Source: a virus. Taken from it: a stretch of DNA of 64,000 nt. The position numbers were made by a program, and so were the translations under genes. The stretch spans positions 1 through 64,000 of the IMG/VR virus record IMGVR_UViG_3300040801_003310; one strand, written 5' to 3'. Below, in pieces: positions 23,430 to 32,559 of the stretch (position 1 is the stretch's first letter; the number at the start of each line of letters is the position of its first letter). The notes beneath the pieces are model-generated. The model was given only the letters and a program-made list of their open reading frames with translations, was not told the DNA's origin and searched no databases.

Positions 23430-26138
23430 TTAAAATTCAAATAACGTTGAAAATGTAGTTGACATGTCTGTATGTGCAGCAATGTCCCAATCCAATACGC
23501 CTAATAAGTTTTCTACCTTCTGATCAACTACCGTTATTTCCATGGTCTCATCATCATACGGCAAATCTTTAAACCACTGTGGAATATTGTGTTCGTCTGT
23601 CGGTCTGGCAATACTTGTTATTCCCAATGCATTAGGTTTAAGTTTACAGATAATTGCTTTCATCCCATCTTGCATTTCTGTAGTATAATTATCGCCATTG
23701 AGTCGACGGAGTTTATTATAGTTATACCCAGCACGAACATGCCCTGGCAATCTTGCCGAAGTACCGTGCTTTCGAATCGAGTCTTCTTCTAATGCTGTAT
23801 ATTTGGTTAAGTTATTAATACGTTTAGGCGAGCCTTTTTCCCAAGGAGGAATATTCGTGAACTCACTTTTAAACGTTATTACTTTTTCAATAATTTTTTC
23901 TCTGTCGGCCCCAGTTAGTACATCATACAATAGTTCTTTAAGAAATTCTTGAATAATATAAGGAGTATCAGATCTCTTTAAGTCTAACCCCATGGCCTTA
24001 ATTTCGCCGGGCGTTCCGTCTTTGTCTTTGCGCTTACCTTCTTTATCAACAACCATAATGGCATAACGCTTCTTAGTTATAAACAACGCATTAGATCCAA
24101 CTACCTCCCGGCCGCACTTAATAAGGCTACCTTTGTCTTCTGGGCAATGAAATGCTTTGCTCATAAATGCAGGAAAAGACTTATTAACTTCATCTGCAAT
24201 AGAATCATATAATGAAATTGCTATATCAGCATTCCATTCTTGCTCACCACGAGCAATAGCGTCCTGTAATACAGGCCAGGCTGAGAAATATGCCGAATCG
24301 GTATCGCCATATATAATGCATTGTCCTGTATGATCATATTCGCCAGTTAAACATTCGTTAACATAAGCATCCATGTGCTTGGCAATAGCACGACCGGTCA
24401 ATGTGGTTGACTGTCCGATACGCTTGTCAAAGAATCGACAATGTGGATTTAGAAGTGCGCCATATAGAGAGTTAAGGTTGATCTTCTTAACTAACTGGCG
24501 CTTGTCCCAATACTCTTCTGCTACAGCGTCGCCTGTTGCAATCGCTTCCTTGAGTTTCTTTTGCATTTCTTTGCGTTCGGAATACCATCTAGCCAATAGA
24601 CCGGGTATAATTCCGTCTTTTTCAAACGTAAAGATTGTACCATTGGCTGTTATGCCCCATTTACAATCTTCGTTGAAAACCATATTATATACGTCGCGGG
24701 CGGTATGTTTTGTTGCCTGGCCGTTTTGCCAATCTATAATAATTTCGGTGGTTGGATCTTTTTCCATAACTTTACTATATTCTAGCGAACCAAACAATCC
24801 TTCCCATGCGGCAGCAAAAGATTTTCCTTTACGCATTTTACCTTTGGCATTAGGCTTATCTGCCATTTGCTCTTCGATATACTTGTCGGTCATCACTGGG
24901 CGTAATTGTCCAACAATAGTTTCGTTGGTCATGTTTAGAGCGCGAATGGCCGACGGATAAAGTGAATTGATGTCAACCGAACCAATCCATTTGTGCAATC
25001 CTTTCTTAGGATAAGCGACATAGGCGCCTGCGGCTTGAGTTTCACCTTCGCCCGGTCGTACCTTGTCTGGTACAACCATTCCTCGTTCGTGTGTTTCGTT
25101 AATAATTGCTTGCTCAGTAACTGCAACAGCACCCATAGTTTTAGGAATAAGGACCGTGTTTGCATGTGCAACAGCATTGGCTAAGTCGATGAACTTTAGT
25201 TTCTTGTCCAGCTTAAACAATAAGTGAGCATCTTGACGGTTATAATCAATAAATGTGGGGAAGTCATTATTGTAAAGCTGATCTAATGTACCCTCATATG
25301 CTACCTTGCGTTCATCTAATTCATACTCGCCGATTGCATCTAAGCTATAGGAATGCATTTCGTGATAGGTATACTTGCGATATAATTGCATGTAATCTAA
25401 ATGTATACGACCAACAAGATCATATGTCACTTGTTCAGCGCCGAACCTTTCAAATGTTCTTTTCTTAGGAAGTTTGTTCCAAAGACAAAATTTCCTGGTA
25501 TCGTCTTTACTCAAAACTCGAGTAATACGATTAACCATGTATGGTACGTCATACCCTTCGCTGTTCCACCCGCTTATAACATCAGCGTCTTCGATTATAT
25601 CTAAAAAGTCTTTGAGCAATTGCGCTTCATCTTTATACAAAAATGTATTATCAAATGCTTCGGCAATTTCTTGTGCTTCTTCCCATGAAATGCCTTTAGG
25701 TGGTACCGCCAAGGTAATAAGTTGATCCATCCAATCAAGATAAATCGATACCGCCGTGACTGCGTTAAACGGGTCAGTGACCGGCGAGAAACCTTTTTCG
25801 TGATGAAAGTCTACCTCGATATCAAAAAACGCTATTTGCAGTTTTGGCGCATCGATGTTTTTATAGAAACTTTCTAATACTCGAGCAATCGGTGTAAAAT
25901 CCGATTCATACAATTTTTTACCAGACATCATTCTTTTTTCACGTTGGAATGACTTATTTGTTCTGGTTGTAAACTTTGAAACCGGATCACCGTAAATCGA
26001 GAGAAATTTCCCTTTTGGATCGTCGTAGTAAAATGTGTATTCGGCCGGGAAGGTCTTGTATATCCGTTTTCCGTCAACCCGTTCAACTACGTTGACTACA
26101 TCACTCTCTTTCTCGTAGTAGGCATCAACAAAGCTCAT
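23430..26138 (-). CDS. 43: Family B DNA polymerase (gp43)
   Basis: Replicative polymerase with proofreading, 902 residues (T4 gp43: 898). Exonuclease motif I is AFFDIEVDFH, followed by VISGWNSEGYDVPYM. Polymerase motif A is VDINSLYPSAIRALN. Motif B is KINLNSLYGALLNPHCRFFD. Motif C is IYGDTDSAYF. The gene abuts the methyltransferase-like gene and the DsbA-like gene, so it is expressed from the promoter at 26426-26454. Confidence 0.97.
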   Translation of the reverse strand: MSFVDAYYEKESDVVNVVERVDGKRIYKTFPAEYTFYYDDPKGKFLSIYGDPVSKFTTRTNKSFQREKRMMSGKKLYESDFTPIARVLESFYKNIDAPKLQIAFFDIEVDFHHEKGFSPVTDPFNAVTAVSIYLDWMDQLITLAVPPKGISWEEAQEIAEAFDNTFLYKDEAQLLKDFLDIIEDADVISGWNSEGYDVPYMVNRITRVLSKDDTRKFCLWNKLPKKRTFERFGAEQVTYDLVGRIHLDYMQLYRKYTYHEMHSYSLDAIGEYELDERKVAYEGTLDQLYNNDFPTFIDYNRQDAHLLFKLDKKLKFIDLANAVAHANTVLIPKTMGAVAVTEQAIINETHERGMVVPDKVRPGEGETQAAGAYVAYPKKGLHKWIGSVDINSLYPSAIRALNMTNETIVGQLRPVMTDKYIEEQMADKPNAKGKMRKGKSFAAAWEGLFGSLEYSKVMEKDPTTEIIIDWQNGQATKHTARDVYNMVFNEDCKWGITANGTIFTFEKDGIIPGLLARWYSERKEMQKKLKEAIATGDAVAEEYWDKRQLVKKINLNSLYGALLNPHCRFFDKRIGQSTTLTGRAIAKHMDAYVNECLTGEYDHTGQCIIYGDTDSAYFSAWPVLQDAIARGEQEWNADIAISLYDSIADEVNKSFPAFMSKAFHCPEDKGSLIKCGREVVGSNALFITKKRYAIMVVDKEGKRKDKDGTPGEIKAMGLDLKRSDTPYIIQEFLKELLYDVLTGADREKIIEKVITFKSEFTNIPPWEKGSPKRINNLTKYTALEEDSIRKHGTSARLPGHVRAGYNYNKLRRLNGDNYTTEMQDGMKAIICKLKPNALGITSIARPTDEHNIPQWFKDLPYDDETMEITVVDQKVENLLGVLDWDIAAHTDMSTTFSTLFEF

Positions 26139-26398
26139 TACTCAGCACGACCTACTGTTTCTAAAATAGTTTCTAATAGATCGTAATCGTCACGTGCAAT
26201 TTGGAAGTTAGACTTATATGCAGTTTTAACCGCTTTCTTTAAGATAGCAGGTTTAATTTCCATTTCTTCTGCGATAGCTTTAATGGTATCATTTAGGCCA
26301 CCGTTGAGAACTTCTATTTCTCCCAATACACCAACACCTTCGTTAATTAAACTAGTTAATTTAGCCTTTTCTTCTGGTGTAAAAATTTTGTCTGACAT
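26138..26398 (-). CDS. dsbA: DsbA-like late-transcription/dsDNA-binding protein
   Basis: About 86 residues, the length of T4 DsbA (89), a double-strand DNA-binding protein linked to late transcription. The pattern of a helix (KAKLTSLINEGVGVLGEI), then KAIAEEMEIKPAILKKAVKT and YDLLETILETVG, matches the phage DsbA layout. I take the second ATG (MSDKIFTPEE) because it is spaced correctly from AAGGAG. It is the first gene after its own sigma70-like promoter, with the polymerase next. Confidence 0.7.
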   Translation of the reverse strand: MSDKIFTPEEKAKLTSLINEGVGVLGEIEVLNGGLNDTIKAIAEEMEIKPAILKKAVKTAYKSNFQIARDDYDLLETILETVGRAE

Positions 26399-26425
26399 GT
26401 ACATATTCTCCTTTAATAATAGTTA

Positions 26426-26454
26426 ATTATAACAAATTGCGAGAGGACAGTCAA
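26426..26454 (-). promoter_or_regulatory. Sigma70-type promoter for dsbA and polymerase
   Basis: Minus strand TTGACT (26449-26454), 17 bases, TATAAT (26426-26431). The -35 directly touches the T tract of the terminator at 26454-26486. It differs from the PeSL-type promoters in lacking the TTTTAATTACTA block. Confidence 0.82.
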
Positions 26455-26486
26455 AAATATAGGCATCGATTCGATGCCTATATTTT
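26454..26486 (-). terminator. Rho-independent terminator of the late operon
   Basis: Perfect 16-bp inverted repeat (AAAATATAGGCATCGA and its complement) around a one-base centre, ending in TTTT on the minus strand. It follows the stop of the 903-residue gene at 26501 and closes the late block before the dsbA promoter. Confidence 0.8.
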
Positions 26487-26500
26487 ACCAAAATGAGAGA

Positions 26501-29212
26501 TTACTGACCTAGTCCTAACGTATGAACGTCGTCGACTGGACCGCCAGGTAGATCAATGCCTTTCTTTTGCGCAAGCATTCGAACCTTAAGCAGTTTTTGT
26601 TTAATTGCTGGTGATTGTCCTGTTCTCTTGTAAAGCCCTAATAGGTTAGTCCAGGCATCTTTAATGTCTTGTACTTCTTTTGTGCCACCAATCTCAGCAC
26701 GAGCTTTCTGTCCGCCACGATTTATACCGTGTGTTTTTGCTTTACCCGCCCATTCTGGACTCCCGGTAAATTCAAAATCTTTTGGTTGATCCATTGGATC
26801 ATCAATCTGGAAAGTTGCAATCGATTCCGTGATTTTATTTAAATAACCGAAAAATTTTCTTTGCTCGTTAAATTGATTATAATCTTTTGAATCTAAATAC
26901 TTTTTGCTTGCTATATCTGCCAACTCAGTTGGTGTTAAATTAAATGTCTTGGCAAGAGTTTCAAGCCCCCGAATTTCTTCTGGCTTCTTTCCGTTATCAA
27001 GCATACGGGCCAAGTTTTTAAGATTTACTTTCTTTTCAATGTATGAGACCGGCCATGACTCTTTAAGATTCTCGCCTTGCGCGATCCAACCATCCTGTGC
27101 TAAATCTTCAACGGAGGATCCACGAACTACTCCGCCGTCATTGAACACCATTGCATGCTCGCCAGACTCTGGATTTACTGCATGTAATGCAATTTCGGTC
27201 ACTGGGTTATCTTTTGTTGCTAAGCGACGACGAACATATACAACACCATCGAACTCGAATCCCATGCTATCCGCCGCTTCTTGCTGGAGTTGGTTTGGCG
27301 TAGTGTCTGGAGCTTCTGTTAAATCCTCCATAGCGAAATAAACATCCGGCATTACTTCATCTTTTTTCTTATTTTTTTCAGTGCTAGGTTTACTTGGACC
27401 AAACTTTTTAGCTTTTGGATTACGAGCCTTTTCCGAATCGGCTTGTGCAAAGTTAATCGCTTGTGCCATGTCTTCGTCAAAAATAGTATCATAGTCGCTG
27501 GTTAAAATATGATATGGCGCACCTTTAGCAATGTTAGCCTTTACCTTTTCTAAACGTGGATCGTCTGGTTTGTAATAGTATTTTTTGCCACCGTCGATAT
27601 GCTGGACAATTACTTTACCTGTTGGGTCAATGCCGTCGCCTTTCTTACCGTAGGACTTAACGGTAACATCCATGTCTGCTATGCTTTCGCCTGTAATGCG
27701 ACCAACTGAGTCACGCTTTGGTGCAGCCGCTGCAATTTCCTCAGACCACGGAATAACTTGAAAGTTAGGATCAATTTTGAAGTTTACTGCTTTACCGTGT
27801 GGTCGTGTAAGTGCTTTGCGATATGTGTTATTTCCAGTTTTAACTAGTGCAAGTTCTGTATTATTGGGATTGTAAAATCTAAAACCACGCTTGATTTTAT
27901 AGAACGGAACTGTTCCGTCCATGTCGGCCATGCCTTCGCCTGCGATCTTTTTGTATTTCTTTTGTGCTTTAAACGCAATGCGAGCATCACGAGCAGCATC
28001 CTCATCGCCAAAGTGTTTAGCATATTCGGCATCTAAGTTACCCGAGAAGCCATAATCATCTGCACGATTCTTGGCTTTGCGCTTACCGTAGCCTGGGACA
28101 AACTTACGAGCCATTCCTTCAATGCCTCTGGCTTCTTCGACATCCTCATACCATCCTTTGTTTGCGTTCTGACCATACCAACCTTTACCTGTCTTAGACG
28201 AGTCTGGTGCATTATATGCATCGTACTCTTCATGACTTAGGTACATATCGGTGTCTGGATCATAATATCGACCTTCGCGTGGGTCATAATATAAAACTTT
28301 TCCTGAGGTAGTACGGAAAGGACCTTCAAGTCCGTCTCGCTCTTGATAACGATCGTCAATTGGCGGCAATACTGAATACCCTTCTTTTAATTTCGAAAGT
28401 GCTTCTTTTTCTGCTGCCGCGGCATTCCATCCTTTGGACATATAATCTTTTAGTAATGAGACCATCTCTGGATTGTCAGCATACTTGTTAAGCATTTTTT
28501 CCTTAGCAGCGAGCATTGCTTCCATATCGCGCTTCTGGCCTTCTGCACCCCAACCTTCTCTAACTTTGTCGGTATCTTCTTTAGTGGCCGGTCGCTTGCC
28601 TTTTGACCACGGACCAGGAATTGTCATGCGTGATGGGTCCGGGTGTGGATTACTAATATAATCATCTGGACGTTTAAAATCAATGCCTAGGTGCTGCAAA
28701 TCTTTCATAATAAAACTAAGTTCTTGTATATCAATATTGGTGATTTTATTGATTATACGCTCGCGCTGTCGCGCTGGCAATTCTTTTGCTTTTGGGTGTG
28801 TTTGCATCAAACGAATCATTGCTTTTCGTGGATCGCCTCTGACCCCGTACCAAATTCCGTAACGTGGATCTAAATCTTTGAACTTTTTACTTTCTTCTTG
28901 TACTTCATTTTTTGTTACGTTTTTAATTGGGCCTTTGTATGTATTGCCGTTTTCGTGCTTAATCCAGACGCTATACTCGTCCATGTCAATAATGGTACCG
29001 TAGAAGCCAGCACCGCCTTTAGCACCAAATCCTAAGTGTACCTTATCTCCAACTTGTAAAGAATCGTCTTCTACAATTTCGGTTTCAGCTACAGCCTCGT
29101 CAATGTCTGCTTCCGACATGCATGTACGCTTCTTAAGTTTTTGTAAGCGTCCTTCGCTTTCTTTTAACTTCTTAGGCCCTTTCATGCCTTCAAACATTTC
29201 AAATAGTTTCAT
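26501..29212 (-). CDS. Large virion-associated protein, 903 aa, with possible capsid leader
   Basis: The N-terminus MKLFEMFEGMKGPKKLKESE carries F-E/G and L-K-E/S, both resembling prohead-protease cuts. A KOW/Tudor-like unit follows near residue 55 (VGDKVHLGFGAKGGAGFYGT). The rest is a chain of short repeated-looking modules rich in Gly, Lys and Tyr (KGWYGQNANKGWYED, GESIADMDVTVK). I see no enzyme motif. It is the last gene of the late operon and is probably an internal head or tail component. The function is unknown. Confidence 0.75.
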   Translation of the reverse strand: MKLFEMFEGMKGPKKLKESEGRLQKLKKRTCMSEADIDEAVAETEIVEDDSLQVGDKVHLGFGAKGGAGFYGTIIDMDEYSVWIKHENGNTYKGPIKNVTKNEVQEESKKFKDLDPRYGIWYGVRGDPRKAMIRLMQTHPKAKELPARQRERIINKITNIDIQELSFIMKDLQHLGIDFKRPDDYISNPHPDPSRMTIPGPWSKGKRPATKEDTDKVREGWGAEGQKRDMEAMLAAKEKMLNKYADNPEMVSLLKDYMSKGWNAAAAEKEALSKLKEGYSVLPPIDDRYQERDGLEGPFRTTSGKVLYYDPREGRYYDPDTDMYLSHEEYDAYNAPDSSKTGKGWYGQNANKGWYEDVEEARGIEGMARKFVPGYGKRKAKNRADDYGFSGNLDAEYAKHFGDEDAARDARIAFKAQKKYKKIAGEGMADMDGTVPFYKIKRGFRFYNPNNTELALVKTGNNTYRKALTRPHGKAVNFKIDPNFQVIPWSEEIAAAAPKRDSVGRITGESIADMDVTVKSYGKKGDGIDPTGKVIVQHIDGGKKYYYKPDDPRLEKVKANIAKGAPYHILTSDYDTIFDEDMAQAINFAQADSEKARNPKAKKFGPSKPSTEKNKKKDEVMPDVYFAMEDLTEAPDTTPNQLQQEAADSMGFEFDGVVYVRRRLATKDNPVTEIALHAVNPESGEHAMVFNDGGVVRGSSVEDLAQDGWIAQGENLKESWPVSYIEKKVNLKNLARMLDNGKKPEEIRGLETLAKTFNLTPTELADIASKKYLDSKDYNQFNEQRKFFGYLNKITESIATFQIDDPMDQPKDFEFTGSPEWAGKAKTHGINRGGQKARAEIGGTKEVQDIKDAWTNLLGLYKRTGQSPAIKQKLLKVRMLAQKKGIDLPGGPVDDVHTLGLGQ

Positions 29213-29844
29213 TATTCAATATCCTGATTCTGACCAATTTTATACTGGACTTCTAAAATATCTTCGTACACTTCTTGTAATAATGTTTCGTCTTTACATT
29301 GCTTAACTAATTGAGTTAGATCTTTTATTTCAATATATATTTCACGTTTAATTTTCTTAGACTTGCCTTCAGCTAAATCATAAGTGCCTTTATCGTTTTG
29401 GTGTAACTTCTTCTTTTCTTTGCCCTGTACTTCTTTATCGTTGTTTTCAATTTCGTTAAAAGAACGCAAGATGTCGCTAAACGATTGCTTTTTACCTAAT
29501 GTCTCTTCATCAATTGGCTCTTCGGAAATTACTTCCTCGCCAGCATCCGGATCGCCTTCTTCGCCGCCTACTAGGTAATTGCTAGCCGGGTGTTTACTAT
29601 CACTATTTTTACCCATTTTGTGACTACCAGGCATATATGGCTTATAATGTGCGCCAGGGCCACCGCCAATTTTTTCGCCGCCTTCGTTAATGGTCTCTTC
29701 AGTTACAGCATGAAAATTCCTTAAAATATCTAGCATTGGATCCGCGGATCCTTGGGCACCGTTAGTTGATGCTTTATTAGCCATTCTTTGCTGTCCGGCG
29801 TGGTCGAAACCTTTAAGTATTTTATTCATCATTGGATCATTCAT
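29212..29844 (-). CDS. Virion-associated hypothetical protein, 210 aa
   Basis: Low-complexity, charged protein. SADPMLDILRNFHAVTEETI is followed by INE/GG and DLAE/GK, which look like internal prohead-protease sites. EVQGKEKKKLHQNDKGTYDL leads to a long C-terminal helix (REIYIEIKDLTQLVKQCKDE). It may be a core or internal protein. It overlaps the upstream gene by one base. Confidence 0.65.
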   Translation of the reverse strand: MNDPMMNKILKGFDHAGQQRMANKASTNGAQGSADPMLDILRNFHAVTEETINEGGEKIGGGPGAHYKPYMPGSHKMGKNSDSKHPASNYLVGGEEGDPDAGEEVISEEPIDEETLGKKQSFSDILRSFNEIENNDKEVQGKEKKKLHQNDKGTYDLAEGKSKKIKREIYIEIKDLTQLVKQCKDETLLQEVYEDILEVQYKIGQNQDIE

Positions 29845-31031
29845 TATTTTACTCCCATTTTAGGCTGGCGCTTACCTTTACCACGCGGAGTACGCGGCTC
29901 TTTTAACTTTGCGCCTTTTACAAATTCATCGTATGGCAATTTTTTATATTGCTTTTCTTCTTTAGATTCGTATGCATCGTAATCTTTAAGCATTGGGTCT
30001 TCTGGGTCAATTTCAAAGTCTTCAGGCTCGTCAAATCCATGACTGAACAATAAATCTTCTAATTGGCCTAGGTACTTCTCTTCAATAAACATCATGTCGC
30101 CTTGCCAATCAAAATCAAATTTGGAGTAAGCAAGTTCCATTGCGTTCTCGTTGTTAAACACGACTTCAATCATTTCGTCGCCCATAGCTTCGTGAACTTT
30201 CTTTTTAGCAGTGAACATGCTACGCAATACACGAATAGAGCCTTTCTGATAGTCACCATTGATATCAATGATGTAAGACTTTGGAGCACCTTTATATGAG
30301 CCGTGATGTATCTCACCGATTGTCCCTTCCGTGCCTTTGCGTGGCCCGCGTGTGATAACTACCCAATCACCTGGCTTTAATGCCTCGTTGACTGCTTCAA
30401 TAGACTCGCGTATTTGCACTACCTTAACCATTTCCTTATGGCCGTACTTTCTGTTCCATGCTGCTGCCCATTTCTCAGCTGACTCCTGATCAGGGTAAGT
30501 GCGTATCCAGCCGCCAACTTTAGTATCAACCACTGCAAAATTAGTATTTTTACTACCACCTAAATTAGAACCGGTCTGCAATAAATCATCATCGGCATCT
30601 TCGCCAAAGAGTCCTTTGTGCTTTTTCTCGCGGTGAATTGTTCCGCCCATTGGAGCCGATACAGAAGCTACTGCTCCTGCACTTGACGCGCCTGCGGATG
30701 CTGTTTCACCAACAGCTTCTTTATATTTCCTGGATGTTTTTTGCTGTTTAACAAAGTGATTAAATGCAGCCTGCGGGTCATTTTTAACCTTTATAGAACG
30801 TTGTGCTCCGTTGTTCATATAAATAAACAAATCGCCCGGGCCCATATAATCATCTGACGCCCATGCAGCATTGCCTACTACTTGCCCTGTCTTATTATTA
30901 ACAATTTCGTAGTCGGTGCTTTTAACATTGATATCTGGTACATAGTCTACTTCGCTGCCCGGCTCTAAAAATTTTGATCGGTTAACAGCCCGCAGCGTAT
31001 ATCCTTCTGTAATAAACTCTTTTGCTCTCAT
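29844..31031 (-). CDS. Candidate packaged internal protein, 395 aa, capsid leader MRAKEFITE
   Basis: MRAKEFITE followed by G resembles the T4 internal-protein leader, which ends I-A-E before the cut. Further candidate sites are QIRE/S and AVNE/A. The middle has WIRTYPDQESAEKWAAAWN, then a KOW-like unit (LKPGDWVVITRGPRKGTEGT). The C-terminus has an alpha/beta unit (EVVFNNENAMELAYSKFDFD). No enzyme signature is visible. It would be cleaved and held in the head if the leader works. Confidence 0.7.
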   Translation of the reverse strand: MRAKEFITEGYTLRAVNRSKFLEPGSEVDYVPDINVKSTDYEIVNNKTGQVVGNAAWASDDYMGPGDLFIYMNNGAQRSIKVKNDPQAAFNHFVKQQKTSRKYKEAVGETASAGASSAGAVASVSAPMGGTIHREKKHKGLFGEDADDDLLQTGSNLGGSKNTNFAVVDTKVGGWIRTYPDQESAEKWAAAWNRKYGHKEMVKVVQIRESIEAVNEALKPGDWVVITRGPRKGTEGTIGEIHHGSYKGAPKSYIIDINGDYQKGSIRVLRSMFTAKKKVHEAMGDEMIEVVFNNENAMELAYSKFDFDWQGDMMFIEEKYLGQLEDLLFSHGFDEPEDFEIDPEDPMLKDYDAYESKEEKQYKKLPYDEFVKGAKLKEPRTPRGKGKRQPKMGVK

Positions 31032-31315
31032 AGTATCCTAAATCTTGTATTATCTATTACTTCGCCGGGCCCAAAATGTATATGCGTGTTACTAATTTTA
31101 AACTCTGCTAATTGCGGCCCAACTTTTTCTAATCTAATAGTATATTCGCCCGGGCTTCCTAATATTTGCAACATTTCTCTAATATAGTGTTGATCGCTAT
31201 AGTTATATGTACGTTCAGTCATTAATTCATGATTGACATAAATTCTATATTCTGGTGGGAATCCTGCCCACTTACACGATAAATCAAACACCACTTTTAC
31301 AAATTTTGCTGCCAT
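31028..31315 (-). CDS. Conserved structural-type protein, 95 aa
   Basis: I take ATG 31315 (MAAKFVKVVFDLSCKWAGFP). The longer frame starts inside the next gene. All-beta pattern (PEYRIYVNHELMTERTYNYS, EYTIRLEKVGPQLAEF) like a small jelly roll found in phage structural proteins. A late-promoter motif lies only 4 bases upstream and no Shine-Dalgarno is close. Confidence 0.65.
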   Translation of the reverse strand: MAAKFVKVVFDLSCKWAGFPPEYRIYVNHELMTERTYNYSDQHYIREMLQILGSPGEYTIRLEKVGPQLAEFKISNTHIHFGPGEVIDNTRFRIL

Positions 31316-31319
31316 ACAG

Positions 31320-31327
31320 TATTTATG
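31320..31327 (-). promoter_or_regulatory. T4-like late promoter, start codon at the expected +1 region
   Basis: Minus strand CATAAATA, separated by CTGT from the ATG at 31315. It overlaps the stop of the M15-like gene. It should drive the late operon 31315 to 26501. Confidence 0.6.
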
Positions 31328-31739
31328 GCAATAACACTGTAAACCTTTCTCCATTACGGACGTCAACATGCAAATAGTCGTCGCCCGTCATAATCGTAGT
31401 TATATACTCAAATTCTTTTAGCGCAGATCCGTTCAAAATGTCATTTTTTACTTCTGCAATATCAAAATTTTCAAATCTGATATTTGCTGCACGACCAAAT
31501 GCGTGCTGACTGAAGCCATTATGGAATGGACATTCTGGCGTCCGCAGCCCATTCCATTCGTGTTCGCCGCCATATGCCCAATCATTTATCAGCATTGGTC
31601 CATAAACATCACGCATTCTATCCATTGTTATTAATAGCCGTTCGTCGAGCAATTCCCAACCGCAATTGCCGCACTGATTATAAATGTGCCTCGGCACAAA
31701 ATCTTGAAGTTTAAACCAACCACTTGTATATAAACGCAT
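31323..31739 (-). CDS. M15-like peptidase fold protein with Asp-to-Asn change
   Basis: 139 residues resembling D-Ala-D-Ala carboxypeptidase/endolysin M15 domains. GFSQHAFGRAANIRF corresponds to S-x-H-x-x-G-x-A-x-D, and YLHVDVR to the second zinc histidine. The zinc-binding aspartate is Asn here (AAN), so catalysis is doubtful. The start ATG 31739 (MRLYTSGWFKLQDF) is preferred. It may be a structural or recognition version, or an enzyme with altered metal ligands. Confidence 0.7.
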   Translation of the reverse strand: MRLYTSGWFKLQDFVPRHIYNQCGNCGWELLDERLLITMDRMRDVYGPMLINDWAYGGEHEWNGLRTPECPFHNGFSQHAFGRAANIRFENFDIAEVKNDILNGSALKEFEYITTIMTGDDYLHVDVRNGERFTVLLP

Positions 31740-31741
31740 AA

Positions 31742-31954
31742 TTATGTCCACGGTCTGCCATCAACTAACCCGCCCGCATTTGGATTATCAACCAATGGGT
31801 CAGTATTATTACCAGCTGGATAGCGAGTTGGTAATTGGGTTACATCGAGAGTATCTCGACGACCTGTTGTACCGCGTTTTGCCGCTGCTGCTGCCAATTT
31901 CGCATCTTGTCTATCACGCTTTAACGGTAATGTTGAAATGCCATTTGCTGCCAT
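31742..31954 (-). CDS. Conserved small structural-type protein, 70 aa
   Basis: MAANGISTLPLKRDRQDAKL, with an alanine-rich helix and a Gly/Pro/Asn-rich tail (TQLPTRYPAGNNTDPLVDNP). I recall close relatives in marine T4-like phages. It is likely a small virion component or linker. The function is unknown. Confidence 0.65.
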   Translation of the reverse strand: MAANGISTLPLKRDRQDAKLAAAAAKRGTTGRRDTLDVTQLPTRYPAGNNTDPLVDNPNAGGLVDGRPWT

Positions 31955-31971
31955 AATTTACCTCTTAATTT

Positions 31972-32559
31972 TCATCCGTAAATCCACTTATCTACTAACT
32001 TGTATTTAATGTTAAATGCACTCATAAACAATTGTAATTCATGTAAGCACTCATGACGTCCACCACCACCCATTAACGATCCACTCAGCTTGTGTAAATC
32101 AGCAATGTTAATATCTGGAACATAAATGTTGTCGTCATATAGTTCGCTTCGCCAGGAATCGCCAACTAATTCTGCTAATTCCTCTTCTTCTATATCGCGA
32201 CTATCGTTCAAATTGTTCATTACTAAATGACGAACAACTTTAATGATATCACGATTATCAACGCCCATATCCATCCAGTTACGCAAAAAGGCATAAGTCT
32301 TTTCGCGGTACTTTACCCGACGGGCAATATTTTCATCTAATCCATATTCTATATAATGCCAGGCTACTTCATCAACGGTGTCTTCGATACCAACGTCCTC
32401 GCCGTTGAAAAAGCAAGTAATAAATGCTGGGCGTTTTTGATTAATAAATTCGCATGCGTTCTCAATCGCATCGTCGTAACCTGCGGTCTTCATGTAAGCA
32501 GGTTGGAAGTCAACTAAGATAACGCTATTTTGATTAGCCTCTGTTATTATTGACCTCAT
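31972..32559 (-). CDS. Cysteine-hydrolase/isochorismatase-like protein, possible packaged enzyme
   Basis: MRSIITE/ANQNSVILVDFQPAY: the I-T-E/A junction resembles a prohead-protease leader, and SVILVDFQPAY is how isochorismatase-like hydrolases begin (catalytic Asp at D-F-Q). A helix pair (IKVVRHLVMNNLNDSRDIEE) and a Gly-rich loop (LMGGGGRHECLHELQ) follow. The usual catalytic Cys cannot be placed with certainty, so enzymatic activity is uncertain. It overlaps the NTase-amidoligase gene. Confidence 0.55.
   Translation of the reverse strand: MRSIITEANQNSVILVDFQPAYMKTAGYDDAIENACEFINQKRPAFITCFFNGEDVGIEDTVDEVAWHYIEYGLDENIARRVKYREKTYAFLRNWMDMGVDNRDIIKVVRHLVMNNLNDSRDIEEEELAELVGDSWRSELYDDNIYVPDINIADLHKLSGSLMGGGGRHECLHELQLFMSAFNIKYKLVDKWIYG

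Noticed and set aside
24373-24960. A long plus-strand open frame (195 codons) opposite the DNA polymerase gene
   Set aside because: It lies wholly antisense to conserved polymerase motifs, has no ribosome site, and its translation has no recognisable pattern.
26904-27341. Plus-strand open frame of 145 codons opposite the 903-residue gene
   Set aside because: Shadow of the coding strand. It has no start signals and atypical composition.
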